The position numbers were made by a program, and so were the translations under genes. This document shows positions 7,197 through 16,222 of a stretch of DNA of 64,000 nt, one piece after another. The notes under the pieces are model-generated. The model saw only the letters and a program-made list of their open reading frames with translations. It was not told the DNA's origin and did no database searches. The stretch is from Paenibacillus sp. FSL H3-0469 (lineage in GTDB: Bacteria > Bacillota > Bacilli > Paenibacillales > Paenibacillaceae): positions 3,472,001 to 3,536,000 of the forward strand of contig NZ_CP150302.1 in assembly GCF_038051945.1 (NCBI RefSeq), given 5' to 3'. Position 1 is the first letter of the stretch; each line of letters starts with the position of its first letter.

Positions 7197-8198
7197 TTAG
7201 TCCCCTCCCACTAAATGATTGACGGTGCGGAACAAATCCCGGTTATAGGCCACGACTGCTGTAATATCCTCCGCCGACAATCTCTGACTTCCCGAGAAGT
7301 GCACGGACAGCACATGGTTCTCACCTAAAGGATAGCATAGGATATATACCTCCGCAACTTCCGTACGCTGTAAAAAAGTCCATTCTTTTGCCAAAAAAGC
7401 ATCCAGCACCCCCGGCTTCACACTCCCGTCCCCGAAGGCGGCGAACGGATACATCTGCCCGCGTCCCACATTGCCGCCGACCTGCTTCAGGCCCGCTTCC
7501 GCTTCGGCCCGCCACATGGCGGCTCCGATGACCCGGCAATCCTCCGGGGGCAGGAATGAATTGCGGACGGCTTCGCTCAGTGCCTGATATTTCTCGGCTG
7601 CCTGAGGCGGGGTTACATTATTATTATATTGCCAAAAGAAGTGAAGGATACTTTCTTTTCGCCTAAGCTCTGCCCGAAGCTGCAACAGCTCTACAGCCGG
7701 GTCGTGGTACATCCCCTGCGCCTGAATGCTGTCGATAATCTTGCCGCAGCTCACATCCACTGCCGCTGTAGCATTCTCATGCTGCCACTCATATTCCAGC
7801 GGGGTTAGTCCCGACAGATCCGACAGCAGATGATACTCTTCCACATTCTCACCCGGAACAAGATCACTGCGGGCAGGCACCTGATCCGGCAGCAGGCAGA
7901 AGACCCTGCCGCGTCGCAGCCTCGCCCAGAACAGGCCCATTTCGAACTGGGTGTTGTCCCGGGTCACATAATAATATTTACCCCTAATCCGGGCGACATC
8001 ATCCGGCGAGAACACAAAGACGGCAAAATCGCTGATATCCAGATTCCGCTCCAGCGCTTCCATGGTGTATTCATTCGGCCGGAAAGCAGCGGCATACCAC
8101 GGATGGACCTCGGCGGTCCGCTTCAACTGTTCGTGGATAGCCCTGGCATAGCGGATAGATTCTCTGGAAGAACCAATGAATAATCTAGGTCTGATCAC
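7197..8198 (-). CDS. TIR-like (CAP12/Pycsar-type, PF10137-like) effector protein
   Basis: Start chosen as GTG at 8198 because AAAGGAGTG lies seven bases upstream; an ATG 20 codons earlier lacks a site. 333 residues. The N-terminus has the TIR-like nucleotide-binding fold: RLFIGSSRES (5-14), ALERNLDISDFAVFVFSPDD (48-67), and RDNTQFEMGLFWARL (80-94), with Glu86 in the place of the NADase Glu of this family. Relatives are cell-killing NAD-cleaving effectors in CBASS, Pycsar and TIR-STING systems. The C-terminal part (about 175-333) is different: helix-rich, then a mixed alpha/beta stretch (EVYILCYPLGENHVLSVHF) weakly like a GAF-type sensor. No cyclase or STING gene is adjacent. Defence is inferred; catalytic activity needs testing. 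Confidence 0.72.
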   Translation of the reverse strand: MIRPRLFIGSSRESIRYARAIHEQLKRTAEVHPWYAAAFRPNEYTMEALERNLDISDFAVFVFSPDDVARIRGKYYYVTRDNTQFEMGLFWARLRRGRVFCLLPDQVPARSDLVPGENVEEYHLLSDLSGLTPLEYEWQHENATAAVDVSCGKIIDSIQAQGMYHDPAVELLQLRAELRRKESILHFFWQYNNNVTPPQAAEKYQALSEAVRNSFLPPEDCRVIGAAMWRAEAEAGLKQVGGNVGRGQMYPFAAFGDGSVKPGVLDAFLAKEWTFLQRTEVAEVYILCYPLGENHVLSVHFSGSQRLSAEDITAVVAYNRDLFRTVNHLVGGD

Positions 8199-8426
8199 GG
8201 CGGCACTCCTTTGTCTGTTTCCCCAATATGTAATAATTATACAGACATTTCCTGCCAACGAATAGGGCCTCGGGCGATATTGGGCAGCCGCAGAAGAATA
8301 TAATTAACATCGTTGTTAGCAGTAGTTGGAGTAGGTATTTATCTTCAATTTTAATTTTTCGGTATTCTCCGGCCGATGAAACGGGTAATAGAATGTTATC
8401 TCTAGGGGAAATGGGGCTTTATTTGT

Positions 8427-9614
8427 ATGCGACAAAAAATACATACCGCAGTTCTGTCAGCCTGTCTGCTGACTTCATCCATACTGGCACCTGTTCTGCC
8501 GTCTTCTACCGCTTATGCTGCAACTGCTTATACCGCCAAAGTGTACGCCAGCTCGCTGAATGTACGCAGTGAGCCTGCTGCAAGCGCCGCCGTCACAGGC
8601 TCTCTGGCTGCCGGAGCCACCGTTACCGTCACTGAAGAGCAGCATGGCTGGCTCAAGGTCAGGGCCGGCTCTGTCTCCGGCTGGGTAGCCGGTTATTATC
8701 TGAAGCGTACCAGCGGAAGCTCCTCCACTAGTACTACTTCCGCCAGCACCTCTTCCAGCTCCGCCGCCTCCAAGGCATCGGCCAAGGCGGCAGTCAAGAC
8801 CACCTCGGCCTCCAGCGGAACGGCTGTCGTGACCGCGTCTTCCCTGCGTATCCGCAGCGGGCCGGGAACCGGTTATGAGGTGGTCGGCTCCCTGCAATCC
8901 GGCAACAAGGTGACGCTCCTGCTCCGTCAGGGAGAGTGGTCGCGGGTCCGCACCGCCGGAGGAACGGTCGGCTGGGTATCCTCCGGCTATCTGTCAGGCG
9001 GAACCGTCCGCAGTGCAAGCACGGTCAGCTCAAATAGCCAGACTCCGAGTGTGGTACGGAAATCCGGCAGTATCCGGGGCAAGCTGATCATCGTGGACCC
9101 CGGCCACGGCGGCACCGATCCCGGCATGCTCGGGACAACCTATGACACGATGGAGAAGGATCTGACGCTCCAGACCTCCCTCTACCTGCGGGATTATCTG
9201 ACCGCCAAGGGAGCCAGAGTGGAGATGACCCGGACCCGCGGGGACCAGAAGCCTGCGCTCTCCCAGCGGGTGCAGCTCGGGCGGGCGCTCGGTGCGGACG
9301 CTTTTGTCAGCATTCATTATAATTCATCGCCGAAAAATGTCTCCGGCACGCTGACCTTCTTCTATTCGCAGCAGAATGATCTGCGGCTGGCCCGGGCGGT
9401 GGAGACCCGGCTGGGTGAGGGCATCGGTCTGCGCAGCAACGGCCTCTCCTTCGGCGACTACCATATTCTGCGGGAGAATCCGCTGCCGGCCACTCTTGTA
9501 GAGCTGGGCTTCCTGTCGAACCCGTACGACGAATCGATTGTACGCAAGGCGGCTTATCAGCGCAAGGCAGCTCAGGCAGTCGCTGAGGGAGTGGCCGATT
9601 ATTTCAGCAAGTAG
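8427..9614 (+). CDS. N-acetylmuramoyl-L-alanine amidase with two SH3b domains
   Basis: 395 residues, secreted: signal peptide about 1-31 (hydrophobic stretch ending in STAYA). Two bacterial SH3 domains (about 32-92, VYASSLNVRSEPAASAAVTG...GWVAGYYL; 131-192, VTASSLRIRSGPGTGYEVVG...GWVSSGYL) are joined by a Ser/Ala-rich linker. The Amidase_3 catalytic domain covers about 212-395, with Zn ligands and catalytic Glu in VDPGHGGTDPG, TMEKDLTL, VSIHYNSS and LVELGFLSN. It cleaves the bond between MurNAc and the stem peptide in cell-wall growth or turnover. Complete and canonical. The upstream 8259-8426 region holds both divergent promoters, but I see no definite boxes. Confidence 0.93.
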   Translation: MRQKIHTAVLSACLLTSSILAPVLPSSTAYAATAYTAKVYASSLNVRSEPAASAAVTGSLAAGATVTVTEEQHGWLKVRAGSVSGWVAGYYLKRTSGSSSTSTTSASTSSSSAASKASAKAAVKTTSASSGTAVVTASSLRIRSGPGTGYEVVGSLQSGNKVTLLLRQGEWSRVRTAGGTVGWVSSGYLSGGTVRSASTVSSNSQTPSVVRKSGSIRGKLIIVDPGHGGTDPGMLGTTYDTMEKDLTLQTSLYLRDYLTAKGARVEMTRTRGDQKPALSQRVQLGRALGADAFVSIHYNSSPKNVSGTLTFFYSQQNDLRLARAVETRLGEGIGLRSNGLSFGDYHILRENPLPATLVELGFLSNPYDESIVRKAAYQRKAAQAVAEGVADYFSK

Positions 9615-9621
9615 ATCGGAA

Positions 9622-10626
9622 TCAGAGGCTGATCTCCCGGATATTAAGCTCCGTTCTTTTGCTGAGATCAATATATTCATCCCCGATGCGGATCAGCGGA
9701 GTCTCGATGTCATGCGGGTTCAGGTAGACAATCTCGCCGACCCGGCCATCGGTTAGGACCACTTCACGCCCGACCGACCGCTTCACGATATTTTCCAGAA
9801 AAACGGTTACAATATGCGGGTCCAGCGCGCCGAAGCTGCCTCTTCTCATCTGATCCACAATCATATGGAACGGCGTCGGTTCATGATACGGGCGCTTGCT
9901 GGACATCGCATGAAAAATATCGGCCACGGCCACTATTTTGCTGTACGGATCGATCTGTTCGTCCTTCAGCCCCAGCGGATACCCTTTGCCGTCATTTCGC
10001 TCATGATGCTGAAGCGCCACCAGGGCAATGCGTGAATTGGCTCCGGCGGTTTCTTTGAGAATCTCGTAGCCGTAGACCGTGTGCTTCTTCACCTGAGCGT
10101 ATTCCTCGTCCGTCAGCTTGCCGGGCTTATTCAGCAGCTCTGAGGGAATCTTCAGCTTGCCGATGTCATGCAGAGTTGCAGCCATAGAGAGCACGGACAG
10201 CTCCGCTTCACTCATCTCCAGCCATCTGCCGATCAGGGTAGAGAGCACCGCAACGCCGACATTGTGCTCATATGTATAATCATCCTTCCCCTGCACCGAA
10301 TGGAACAAGGCGAAGATATCCGGGTTGCGCGAGATTTCCTGAATGACCGGAAGCACCTCCTTGCGGATATCCGCCAGCGGGATTTTGCGGGAGATTCGGT
10401 AAGATTCGAATAATTCCTTGGACAGGTCCACTGTACTGTTGACCATCTTTTGGTAGGAGGGCGCCTGGTCAGCCTCATCTGCAAAAAGGATGTCGAATCT
10501 GTCGATTTTTTGTTTGCGGATTAGCTCCAGATGCTCGGCATTCAGTCTGCTTCCCGCCGGAATTACAGTCACTCCATAGGCATTAATCAGGTCATTCTTA
10601 ATCGTTCTTCCCAGATCATTGTCCAT
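9622..10626 (-). CDS. HD-GYP domain protein, probable cyclic-di-GMP phosphodiesterase
   Basis: 334 residues, no membrane segment. N-terminal about 105 residues form a small domain of the DUF3391-like kind; the central HD-GYP domain (about 110-290) has LHDIGKLKIP, LTDEEYAQVKKHTVYGYEIL, LQHHERNDGKGYPLGL and VADIFHAMSSKRPYH, that is, all metal ligands and the GYP motif. A short C-terminal tail (VVLTDGRVGEIVYLN) follows. HD-GYP enzymes linearise and hydrolyse c-di-GMP, affecting motility and biofilm. Convergent with the amidase gene, stops 8 bp apart. No receiver is attached, so input must come through the N-terminal region. Confidence 0.9.
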   Translation of the reverse strand: MDNDLGRTIKNDLINAYGVTVIPAGSRLNAEHLELIRKQKIDRFDILFADEADQAPSYQKMVNSTVDLSKELFESYRISRKIPLADIRKEVLPVIQEISRNPDIFALFHSVQGKDDYTYEHNVGVAVLSTLIGRWLEMSEAELSVLSMAATLHDIGKLKIPSELLNKPGKLTDEEYAQVKKHTVYGYEILKETAGANSRIALVALQHHERNDGKGYPLGLKDEQIDPYSKIVAVADIFHAMSSKRPYHEPTPFHMIVDQMRRGSFGALDPHIVTVFLENIVKRSVGREVVLTDGRVGEIVYLNPHDIETPLIRIGDEYIDLSKRTELNIREISL

Positions 10627-10733
10627 ATTATCCAGCTCTCCCCTATAACCGCAGCTATGTATTCATTGCCCATATAGCTATTATCGGTTGCAGACCGGGA
10701 AAAGCTGAAAGGTAGACCGTAAACCTTACATAC

Positions 10734-12314
10734 TCAGGCTTCTTCTTCCTGCTTGCGGTATTCTCTTGGCGTGAGGCCGGCGGTTTTCTTGAAAACACGG
10801 CTGAAATACTTCTCATCCTCATAGCCCACCAGCTCCGCGATCTGCGACAGCCGCAGATTCGTATTCTGGAGCAGCGCCTTCGCCTTCTCCACCCGGAGGC
10901 CGGTCAGATAATCCGACAGATTCTCCCCCGTGACCTGCTTGAATTTGCGCGACACATTCTCCCTGCTGATGAAAAAGCGTTCCGCAATATGCTGCAGCGT
11001 CATCTCCTGCGCATAGTTCCGGTCCAGGTACTCCCTGATCTCCTGGACGAGCCGGCTGTCCGGCGCTTGCGGGCTGCTCTTGGATAAGCGGTGCAGCAGC
11101 GATTTCAGCCGGAACTGCCAGTTCTCCACCGAGAACAGCCCCTCGGCGTCATAACAGTGCTCCAGGCTGAGCTCCTCCTCCGGCCTCCAGCGCTTCAGAA
11201 CCTCCAGAATCTCCGTCTGCTGCTGGAGCAGAACGCGCTCCGTGAGCAGCGGCAGCCCGGCCAGATGCCCGGCCCACTCCTCGACCACCCGCTCCATCCG
11301 CTCCAGATCGCCGGACAATACGGCGATTCTAAGCTTATCCAGCCGTTCCTCCAGGCCGTAGTCGTTTGTAGGTCTACTCCCGTCCCCGTAACCTCTGAAG
11401 GGATGGATTCGCCCGTCCCGCTGCAATAGATTCCGCTCCGCAAGCGCCTGGCCTGCCTGTTCAAAAGCAGACCGCAGCCCCTCCGGCAACGGGTTCAGCG
11501 GACTAAGCCCGATATCCAGCTGAACGCCAAACGTCTGGCGGATGGCTTCATTCATCCGGTTAAGCATCTCCTCCGCCTGCGTTACCGCACTCCACAGCAG
11601 AACTACAAGCTCTCCTCCGCCCTGCCAGTTGCGGAAGGCATAGCCGCTCTGGTCTGCGGCCATCACTTCATTGCAGACATTAGCCAGCACGAAGGCCGTC
11701 AAGGCCACATCCCCGCGGAATCTCCGCAGCAGATGGCAGTCTGCAGCTTGCAGCGGGATTACGGCGATTCTGCACTCCTGCGCCCCAATCGGCATCCCCA
11801 GCTCTTCACAGAGGGACAGCTTCAGCTCATGGAACGAGGCCTGTCCGCTCACCAGATCGGACAGCATTTTGTCCCAGTAGAGCGGACGCAGCGCGTTGAG
11901 CTGCATGTTCTGGCGCTGGCGCCGCTTCCGTTCCGCCTCCTCCTCCATCCACAGCTTGAAGGCATGCTCCGCAGAGGCAATCAGCTGCTTGCTGTTCAGC
12001 GGCTTCAGCAGATAATCCGTACCGCCGTATACGATGGCCGGCTTGACGTAATTGAAATCCTGATACCCGCTGATGACAATCGTCTTCGTATGCGGATAAT
12101 GCCGGTGCAGCCATTCCAGCAGCTCCGCCCCGTCCATCAGCGGCATCCGCATATCCGTGAACACGACAGCCGGCTGATGCTCCTGCATGATCCGTGTCGC
12201 CTCCTGCCCGTTGGTCGCCTCATAGATCCCGGAGATGTTATAGCTGTCCCACGGAACAAAATAACGGATGGCCTCCCGCACATGCTTCTCATCATCTACA
12301 ATCAGCACCTTCAT
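10734..12314 (-). CDS. YesN-type response regulator with AraC DNA-binding domain
   Basis: 526 residues: receiver (1-125) with VDDEKHV, phospho-acceptor Asp in VFTDMRMPLMDG (about 54) and LLKPL; a long linker (130-415) typical of Paenibacillus YesN proteins; and a C-terminal AraC double helix-turn-helix (about 425-520: MTLQHIAERFFISRENVSRKF and LSQIAELVGYEDEKYFSRVFKK). Start ATG with AAGGAG upstream. It lies 75 bp downstream of its cognate kinase gene and is expected to activate the divergent sugar ABC operon at 14372, where a shared 40-bp element is found. Confidence 0.92.
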   Translation of the reverse strand: MKVLIVDDEKHVREAIRYFVPWDSYNISGIYEATNGQEATRIMQEHQPAVVFTDMRMPLMDGAELLEWLHRHYPHTKTIVISGYQDFNYVKPAIVYGGTDYLLKPLNSKQLIASAEHAFKLWMEEEAERKRRQRQNMQLNALRPLYWDKMLSDLVSGQASFHELKLSLCEELGMPIGAQECRIAVIPLQAADCHLLRRFRGDVALTAFVLANVCNEVMAADQSGYAFRNWQGGGELVVLLWSAVTQAEEMLNRMNEAIRQTFGVQLDIGLSPLNPLPEGLRSAFEQAGQALAERNLLQRDGRIHPFRGYGDGSRPTNDYGLEERLDKLRIAVLSGDLERMERVVEEWAGHLAGLPLLTERVLLQQQTEILEVLKRWRPEEELSLEHCYDAEGLFSVENWQFRLKSLLHRLSKSSPQAPDSRLVQEIREYLDRNYAQEMTLQHIAERFFISRENVSRKFKQVTGENLSDYLTGLRVEKAKALLQNTNLRLSQIAELVGYEDEKYFSRVFKKTAGLTPREYRKQEEEA

Positions 12315-12389
12315 CTCAGCCGCTCCTTCTAAGGATCATTTATCCTATTAAACATTTATGCTGTGAGCTTCACTGGGCAAAAGCCCAAA

Positions 12390-14216
12390 TTAACCGTCTA
12401 TCACCTCCAGCGGAATAATCAGCGTAACGGTAAGCCCCTGGCCGTCTTCATTATTCTTAAGCTGCATCTCCGCTGCGCTGCCGAACTGGAGCCGCAGACG
12501 GGCCAGCACATTGTACAGGCCGATCTCCTCCTGGCCTTGCTGGCTGCTGCCTCTGAGACAGGCCGTAATCTCCTCCAGCCGCTCCGGGCTCATGCCCCGG
12601 CCGTTATCCTTCACGGCAAGCACCAGCCTGGCCGCTCCTTCCAGCCTGCACTCGATCTGGATCAACCCCCCGCTTATGCCGTCAGCGAAGGCATGCTTGA
12701 AGATATTCTCCACAATCGGCTGCAGGATCATCTTCGGCAGGATCAGCTCCAGAGCCTCTGGCCCCGCCTGAACCTCCAGCTGCAGATTCTCTTCGCCGAA
12801 CCGCTCCGTCTGGAGAATCATATAGTTCTGCACATGCTCAATCTCATCCCGCAGCGGCACCTGGGTCCGCTCGGTATTCATCGAATAACGCATCATGCTG
12901 CCCAGGGAATAGATGAGATCATATACCTTCGGCGCATTATAGCGCAAGGACAGGCTGGCGATCGATTGCAGCGCATTGTAGAGAAAATGCGGGTTCACCT
13001 GGGCCTGTAGCGCCTTCAGCTGATTCGTCTTGTTCGCCAGCTCCAGCCGGTACTCCTTAACGATCAGCTCATTGATCGTGCGGGTCATGCCGGTGATCTT
13101 GCGGGTGAGGAGCCCGAACTCGTCCTCCCGCTCGGCATCCATATGCGCATCCAGCTGGCCGGTCTGCACCTTCTGCGTGAAGTGAATCAGCTTCTTGATC
13201 GGACGGGTGAAGCCAATGGAGATCAGCACGGCACTGATGCCCCCGATCAGCAGGAACAGCAGCCCGATGCCCATATTGAACCGGGTAATCACCCTTGCGT
13301 CTGTGTAGAGATCCTCATAGGGCACCAGCTTGATAATGCTTCCGCTGAACAAAGGGGCCTTGATCTGCTTGAACATTACGATCCCCTGGAAGCCATCCTT
13401 CTTCCAGGCGAAATGCCCGCTGTCCTGCTCTGCGGGGAGACGGCTCCAGCCCGCTGCGACCGGCTTCCCGATCCAGTCCGGATCGGAGGCGAACAGCGCC
13501 TCGCCTTGCTCATTCAGCACATACAGGCGCTCAGTGTCCGAGGTGTACATCGACTCCACAATCCCCTCCAGCTCCCCCAGCGTATAATCGATCGACAAAT
13601 CTGCCAGTACACTGTCACTGGGGGTCCGGTAGATGGGGAAATGGGCCGTAAAGACCGGCACGCTCCCCGGCTTCAGATTGGGGAAACCGGACTTCACTCC
13701 GTATTGATGATCCATATGCGTCACTTCGAGATACGGGCGGTAAGTCCCTCCAGCTTGCCCCTTGGCGGCATAGTCTGCATTATCCTCACGGCGGAAAAAT
13801 CCCTTAAGCAGCAGATTGGACTGCCTGGCGGCCCTCACATACAGATGAATCTGATACGTATTGCGGTCGGAGAGAAACAGATTGTACAGCTGGGTGGAGA
13901 TGATCGCCCGGGTGTCCGGCAGTATGGTGCCGGGCGGGGCCTGGGCGGGGCTTTTGGCGGTAAGCAGAGTGGTGTAGAAGGAGCTGGGAACATTGATCCC
14001 GCTGTAAAGCGACATCGCCTGCTGGTTCATGCCGCTGAAATAACTCCGCAGATTCGCCTCCCCCAGCGTCAGCAGCTTCGTATTCTGCTTCACGGACTGG
14101 TCTGTAACCGACTGCCTCGTATAGAGATAAGAGAAGGTCACAGAGATGCCTGACGGGATCACTGATGCCAGCAGCACTAAGGCCATCAGCCGTGTCCGGA
14201 TGCTGTTCTTGAACAT
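12390..14216 (-). CDS. YesM-type membrane sensor histidine kinase
   Basis: Start at 14216 because AGGAGG lies seven bases upstream and the protein then opens with a proper membrane anchor (MFKNSIRTRLMALVLLASVI). 608 residues: TM1 about 8-28, extracellular Cache-like sensor to about 285, TM2 about 288-312 (GIGLLFLLIGGISAVLI), HAMP (GFTRPIKKLIHFTQKV), His_kinase domain with QVNPHFLYNALQ carrying the phospho-His, and ATPase with ILQPIVENIFKHAF and VKDNGRGMSPE. Such kinases sense an extracellular sugar, often through the ABC binding protein. Operonic with the YesN gene and divergent from permease and binding-protein genes. Confidence 0.92.
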   Translation of the reverse strand: MFKNSIRTRLMALVLLASVIPSGISVTFSYLYTRQSVTDQSVKQNTKLLTLGEANLRSYFSGMNQQAMSLYSGINVPSSFYTTLLTAKSPAQAPPGTILPDTRAIISTQLYNLFLSDRNTYQIHLYVRAARQSNLLLKGFFRREDNADYAAKGQAGGTYRPYLEVTHMDHQYGVKSGFPNLKPGSVPVFTAHFPIYRTPSDSVLADLSIDYTLGELEGIVESMYTSDTERLYVLNEQGEALFASDPDWIGKPVAAGWSRLPAEQDSGHFAWKKDGFQGIVMFKQIKAPLFSGSIIKLVPYEDLYTDARVITRFNMGIGLLFLLIGGISAVLISIGFTRPIKKLIHFTQKVQTGQLDAHMDAEREDEFGLLTRKITGMTRTINELIVKEYRLELANKTNQLKALQAQVNPHFLYNALQSIASLSLRYNAPKVYDLIYSLGSMMRYSMNTERTQVPLRDEIEHVQNYMILQTERFGEENLQLEVQAGPEALELILPKMILQPIVENIFKHAFADGISGGLIQIECRLEGAARLVLAVKDNGRGMSPERLEEITACLRGSSQQGQEEIGLYNVLARLRLQFGSAAEMQLKNNEDGQGLTVTLIIPLEVIDG

Positions 14217-14255
14217 GGGGGAACCTCCTAGAAGTTGTGTGGGCCGTATGGCCTG

Positions 14256-14295
14256 CAATATAATCCACTTTTTCCGGCATGAAATGGAGTGTTGG
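14256..14295 (+). promoter_or_regulatory. Candidate operator upstream of the sugar ABC operon (copy A)
   Basis: A 40-bp segment starting CAATATAATCCACTTTTTC is matched at about 30 of 40 positions by 16124-16163, in front of the binding-protein gene. Both copies also end in GAAGTGT/GGAGTGT, giving a CACTT...AGTG dyad. A TATAAT lies at 14313-14318 after this copy. A shared site for the YesN regulator is the simplest reading. Confidence 0.5.
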
Positions 14296-14371
14296 CGGTG
14301 GCCCGGGCTTTCTATAATCAAGCTGTGAACCCGTAGATAGCTTACCCAAACTTACCCAAAGGAGAGTCCAT

Positions 14372-15262
14372 ATGAGAAAAACTCTAGGTATACAGCGCGG
14401 CTGGGGACAGCAAATCGTATTTCTCGGCCCCTGTCTGCTCTTTTTCCTGACCATTGTGGTCACCCCGTTCTTCCTCGGCTTCTACTACTCCTCCACCGAC
14501 TGGAACGGGCTGGATCTGGACAAAGCGGTCTGGACCGGCGCGGCCAACTGGAAACGTATTTTCATGAATGACGATAAGTTCTGGGAGTCCCTGGTCTTCA
14601 CCCTGCGCTTCACCGTGATCTCGGTTGTGGCTGCCAATGTGCTTGCGCTGCTGCTGGCCTTCATTCTAATGACGACGCTGAAGACGAAGAAGCTGCTCCG
14701 TACCGTCTTTTTCATGCCCAATGTGATCGGCGGCATTCTGCTCGGCTACATCTGGCAGTTCATCTTCACCAAAGGCTTCGCTACAATCGGCGAGCTGACC
14801 GGGATTTCATTCTTTCAACTGCCCTGGCTGGGCACGCCAAGTACCGGGTTCTGGGGTCTGGTTATCGTGTTCGTCTGGCAGACAGCCGGTTATATGATGG
14901 TCATCTATATCGCCGGGTTGGCCGGGATTCCCAAGGATCTCATCGAAGCCGCCCGCATAGACGGTGCCCGCGCTCCGCAGCTGTTCAAGAGCGTCTACAT
15001 CCCGCTGATTATGCCGGCGATCACCATCTGCCTGTTCCTGACGACCTCCAATGCCTTCAAAATGTTCGACCTCAACCTGTCGCTGACCAAAGGCGGGCCG
15101 GGCACCTCGACCCAGTCGCTGGCCTATAACATTTATGCGGAGGCACTCATCAACAACCGGTATGGCCTGGGGACAGCCAAAGCGCTGCTCTTCTTCGCCG
15201 CCGTCTCCCTGATCACCGTTACCCAGGTCTGGCTAACCAAACGAAAAGAGGTGTCCGCCTAA
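14372..15262 (+). CDS. Sugar ABC transporter permease (MalF/UgpA type)
   Basis: 296 residues, six predicted membrane helices, start ATG behind AAGGAG. The EAA loop that docks the ATPase reads EAARIDGARAPQLFKSVYIP. First gene of a permease-permease-binding protein operon; its stop overlaps the next start by one base (TAATG), so the two permeases are translationally coupled and make the heterodimeric channel. No ATPase gene is present, as usual for carbohydrate uptake (CUT1) systems that share a common MsmX-like ATPase. Divergent from yesM/yesN. Substrate unknown, probably an oligosaccharide. Confidence 0.92.
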   Translation: MRKTLGIQRGWGQQIVFLGPCLLFFLTIVVTPFFLGFYYSSTDWNGLDLDKAVWTGAANWKRIFMNDDKFWESLVFTLRFTVISVVAANVLALLLAFILMTTLKTKKLLRTVFFMPNVIGGILLGYIWQFIFTKGFATIGELTGISFFQLPWLGTPSTGFWGLVIVFVWQTAGYMMVIYIAGLAGIPKDLIEAARIDGARAPQLFKSVYIPLIMPAITICLFLTTSNAFKMFDLNLSLTKGGPGTSTQSLAYNIYAEALINNRYGLGTAKALLFFAAVSLITVTQVWLTKRKEVSA

Positions 15263-16098
15263 TGAACAGCAGCCGCTACCGCCCGGGCAACTTCCTCCTC
15301 GAAATTGCCGCCATTCTGCTGGCTATTGTCTTTCTGTCACCGTTCTATCTGGTCCTGAGCAACTCGGTTAAGGGGCTGAAGGACATCCTGATCGATGCCG
15401 CTTCCTGGCCGCAGGTGTTCCACTGGAGTAACTATTCCAAGGTCTGGGATGCCATTAACTTCCCGCAGGCCTTCTTCAACTCTCTGACCATTACGATTCT
15501 AAGTGTAATCTTCATCGTCCTGTTCAGCTCGATGGCCGCTTACCAGATTGTGCGCAAGCCGACACGCTTCAATTCCTTCGTGTTCCTGCTGCTGGTCTCG
15601 GCGATGATCATTCCGTTCCAGTCGCTCATGCTGCAATTAGTCCGGGTGACCAGCCTGCTGGAGCTGCGCGGCGAGCTGTACGGCATTGTGGCCTGTTATC
15701 TCGGCTTCGGGATGCCGCTGTCGGTCTTCCTGTTCCACGGGTTCATTAAGACGGTGCCGCTGGAGCTGGAGGAAGCCGCGCGGGTGGACGGCTCGAATCC
15801 GTACGGCGTGTTCTTCCGGATCGTCTTCCCGCTGCTGCTGCCGATTATTGTAACCGTCATTATCCTGAATACGCTATGGATCTGGAATGACTATCTGCTG
15901 CCTGTCCTGGTGATCGGCGGGAATAAGGATCTGACGACCCTGCCCGTAGCTGTGACCAAGTTCTTCGGACAGTACACCAAGAAGTGGGATCTGGCTCTTG
16001 CCGGTCTCGTCATGGCGATTACGCCAATTCTCTTGTTCTTCCTGTCGCTCCAGCGTTATATTGTGGAAGGCGTGACGGCAGGCTCCATTAAGGGATGA
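15262..16098 (+). CDS. Sugar ABC transporter permease (MalG/UgpE type)
   Basis: 278 residues, six membrane helices, EAA loop EEAARVDGSNPYGVFFRI. It is the second half of the membrane channel, starting inside the stop of the upstream permease. The C-terminus ends YIVEGVTAGSIKG, the typical ending of MalG-type subunits (compare VALGGVKE in the second system at 29773). A 124-bp gap with its own control element separates it from the binding-protein gene, allowing higher expression of that partner. Confidence 0.92.
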   Translation: MNSSRYRPGNFLLEIAAILLAIVFLSPFYLVLSNSVKGLKDILIDAASWPQVFHWSNYSKVWDAINFPQAFFNSLTITILSVIFIVLFSSMAAYQIVRKPTRFNSFVFLLLVSAMIIPFQSLMLQLVRVTSLLELRGELYGIVACYLGFGMPLSVFLFHGFIKTVPLELEEAARVDGSNPYGVFFRIVFPLLLPIIVTVIILNTLWIWNDYLLPVLVIGGNKDLTTLPVAVTKFFGQYTKKWDLALAGLVMAITPILLFFLSLQRYIVEGVTAGSIKG

Positions 16099-16123
16099 TC
16101 TTAGGATCGGCTTTCCTTTGCAG

Positions 16124-16163
16124 CAATAATATCCACTTTTTCGAGCAACATATGAAGTGTAAG
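16124..16163 (+). promoter_or_regulatory. Candidate operator before the binding-protein gene (copy B)
   Basis: Begins CAATAATATCCACTTTTTC and matches copy A at 14256-14295 at about three quarters of positions. Its place inside the operon suggests a second promoter under the same regulator. Confidence 0.5.
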
Positions 16164-16222
16164 TCATCTATCAATTCCATTACGCTCTAAGAGCAGGAAC
16201 CACAGACCAGGGAGGTTATTCT

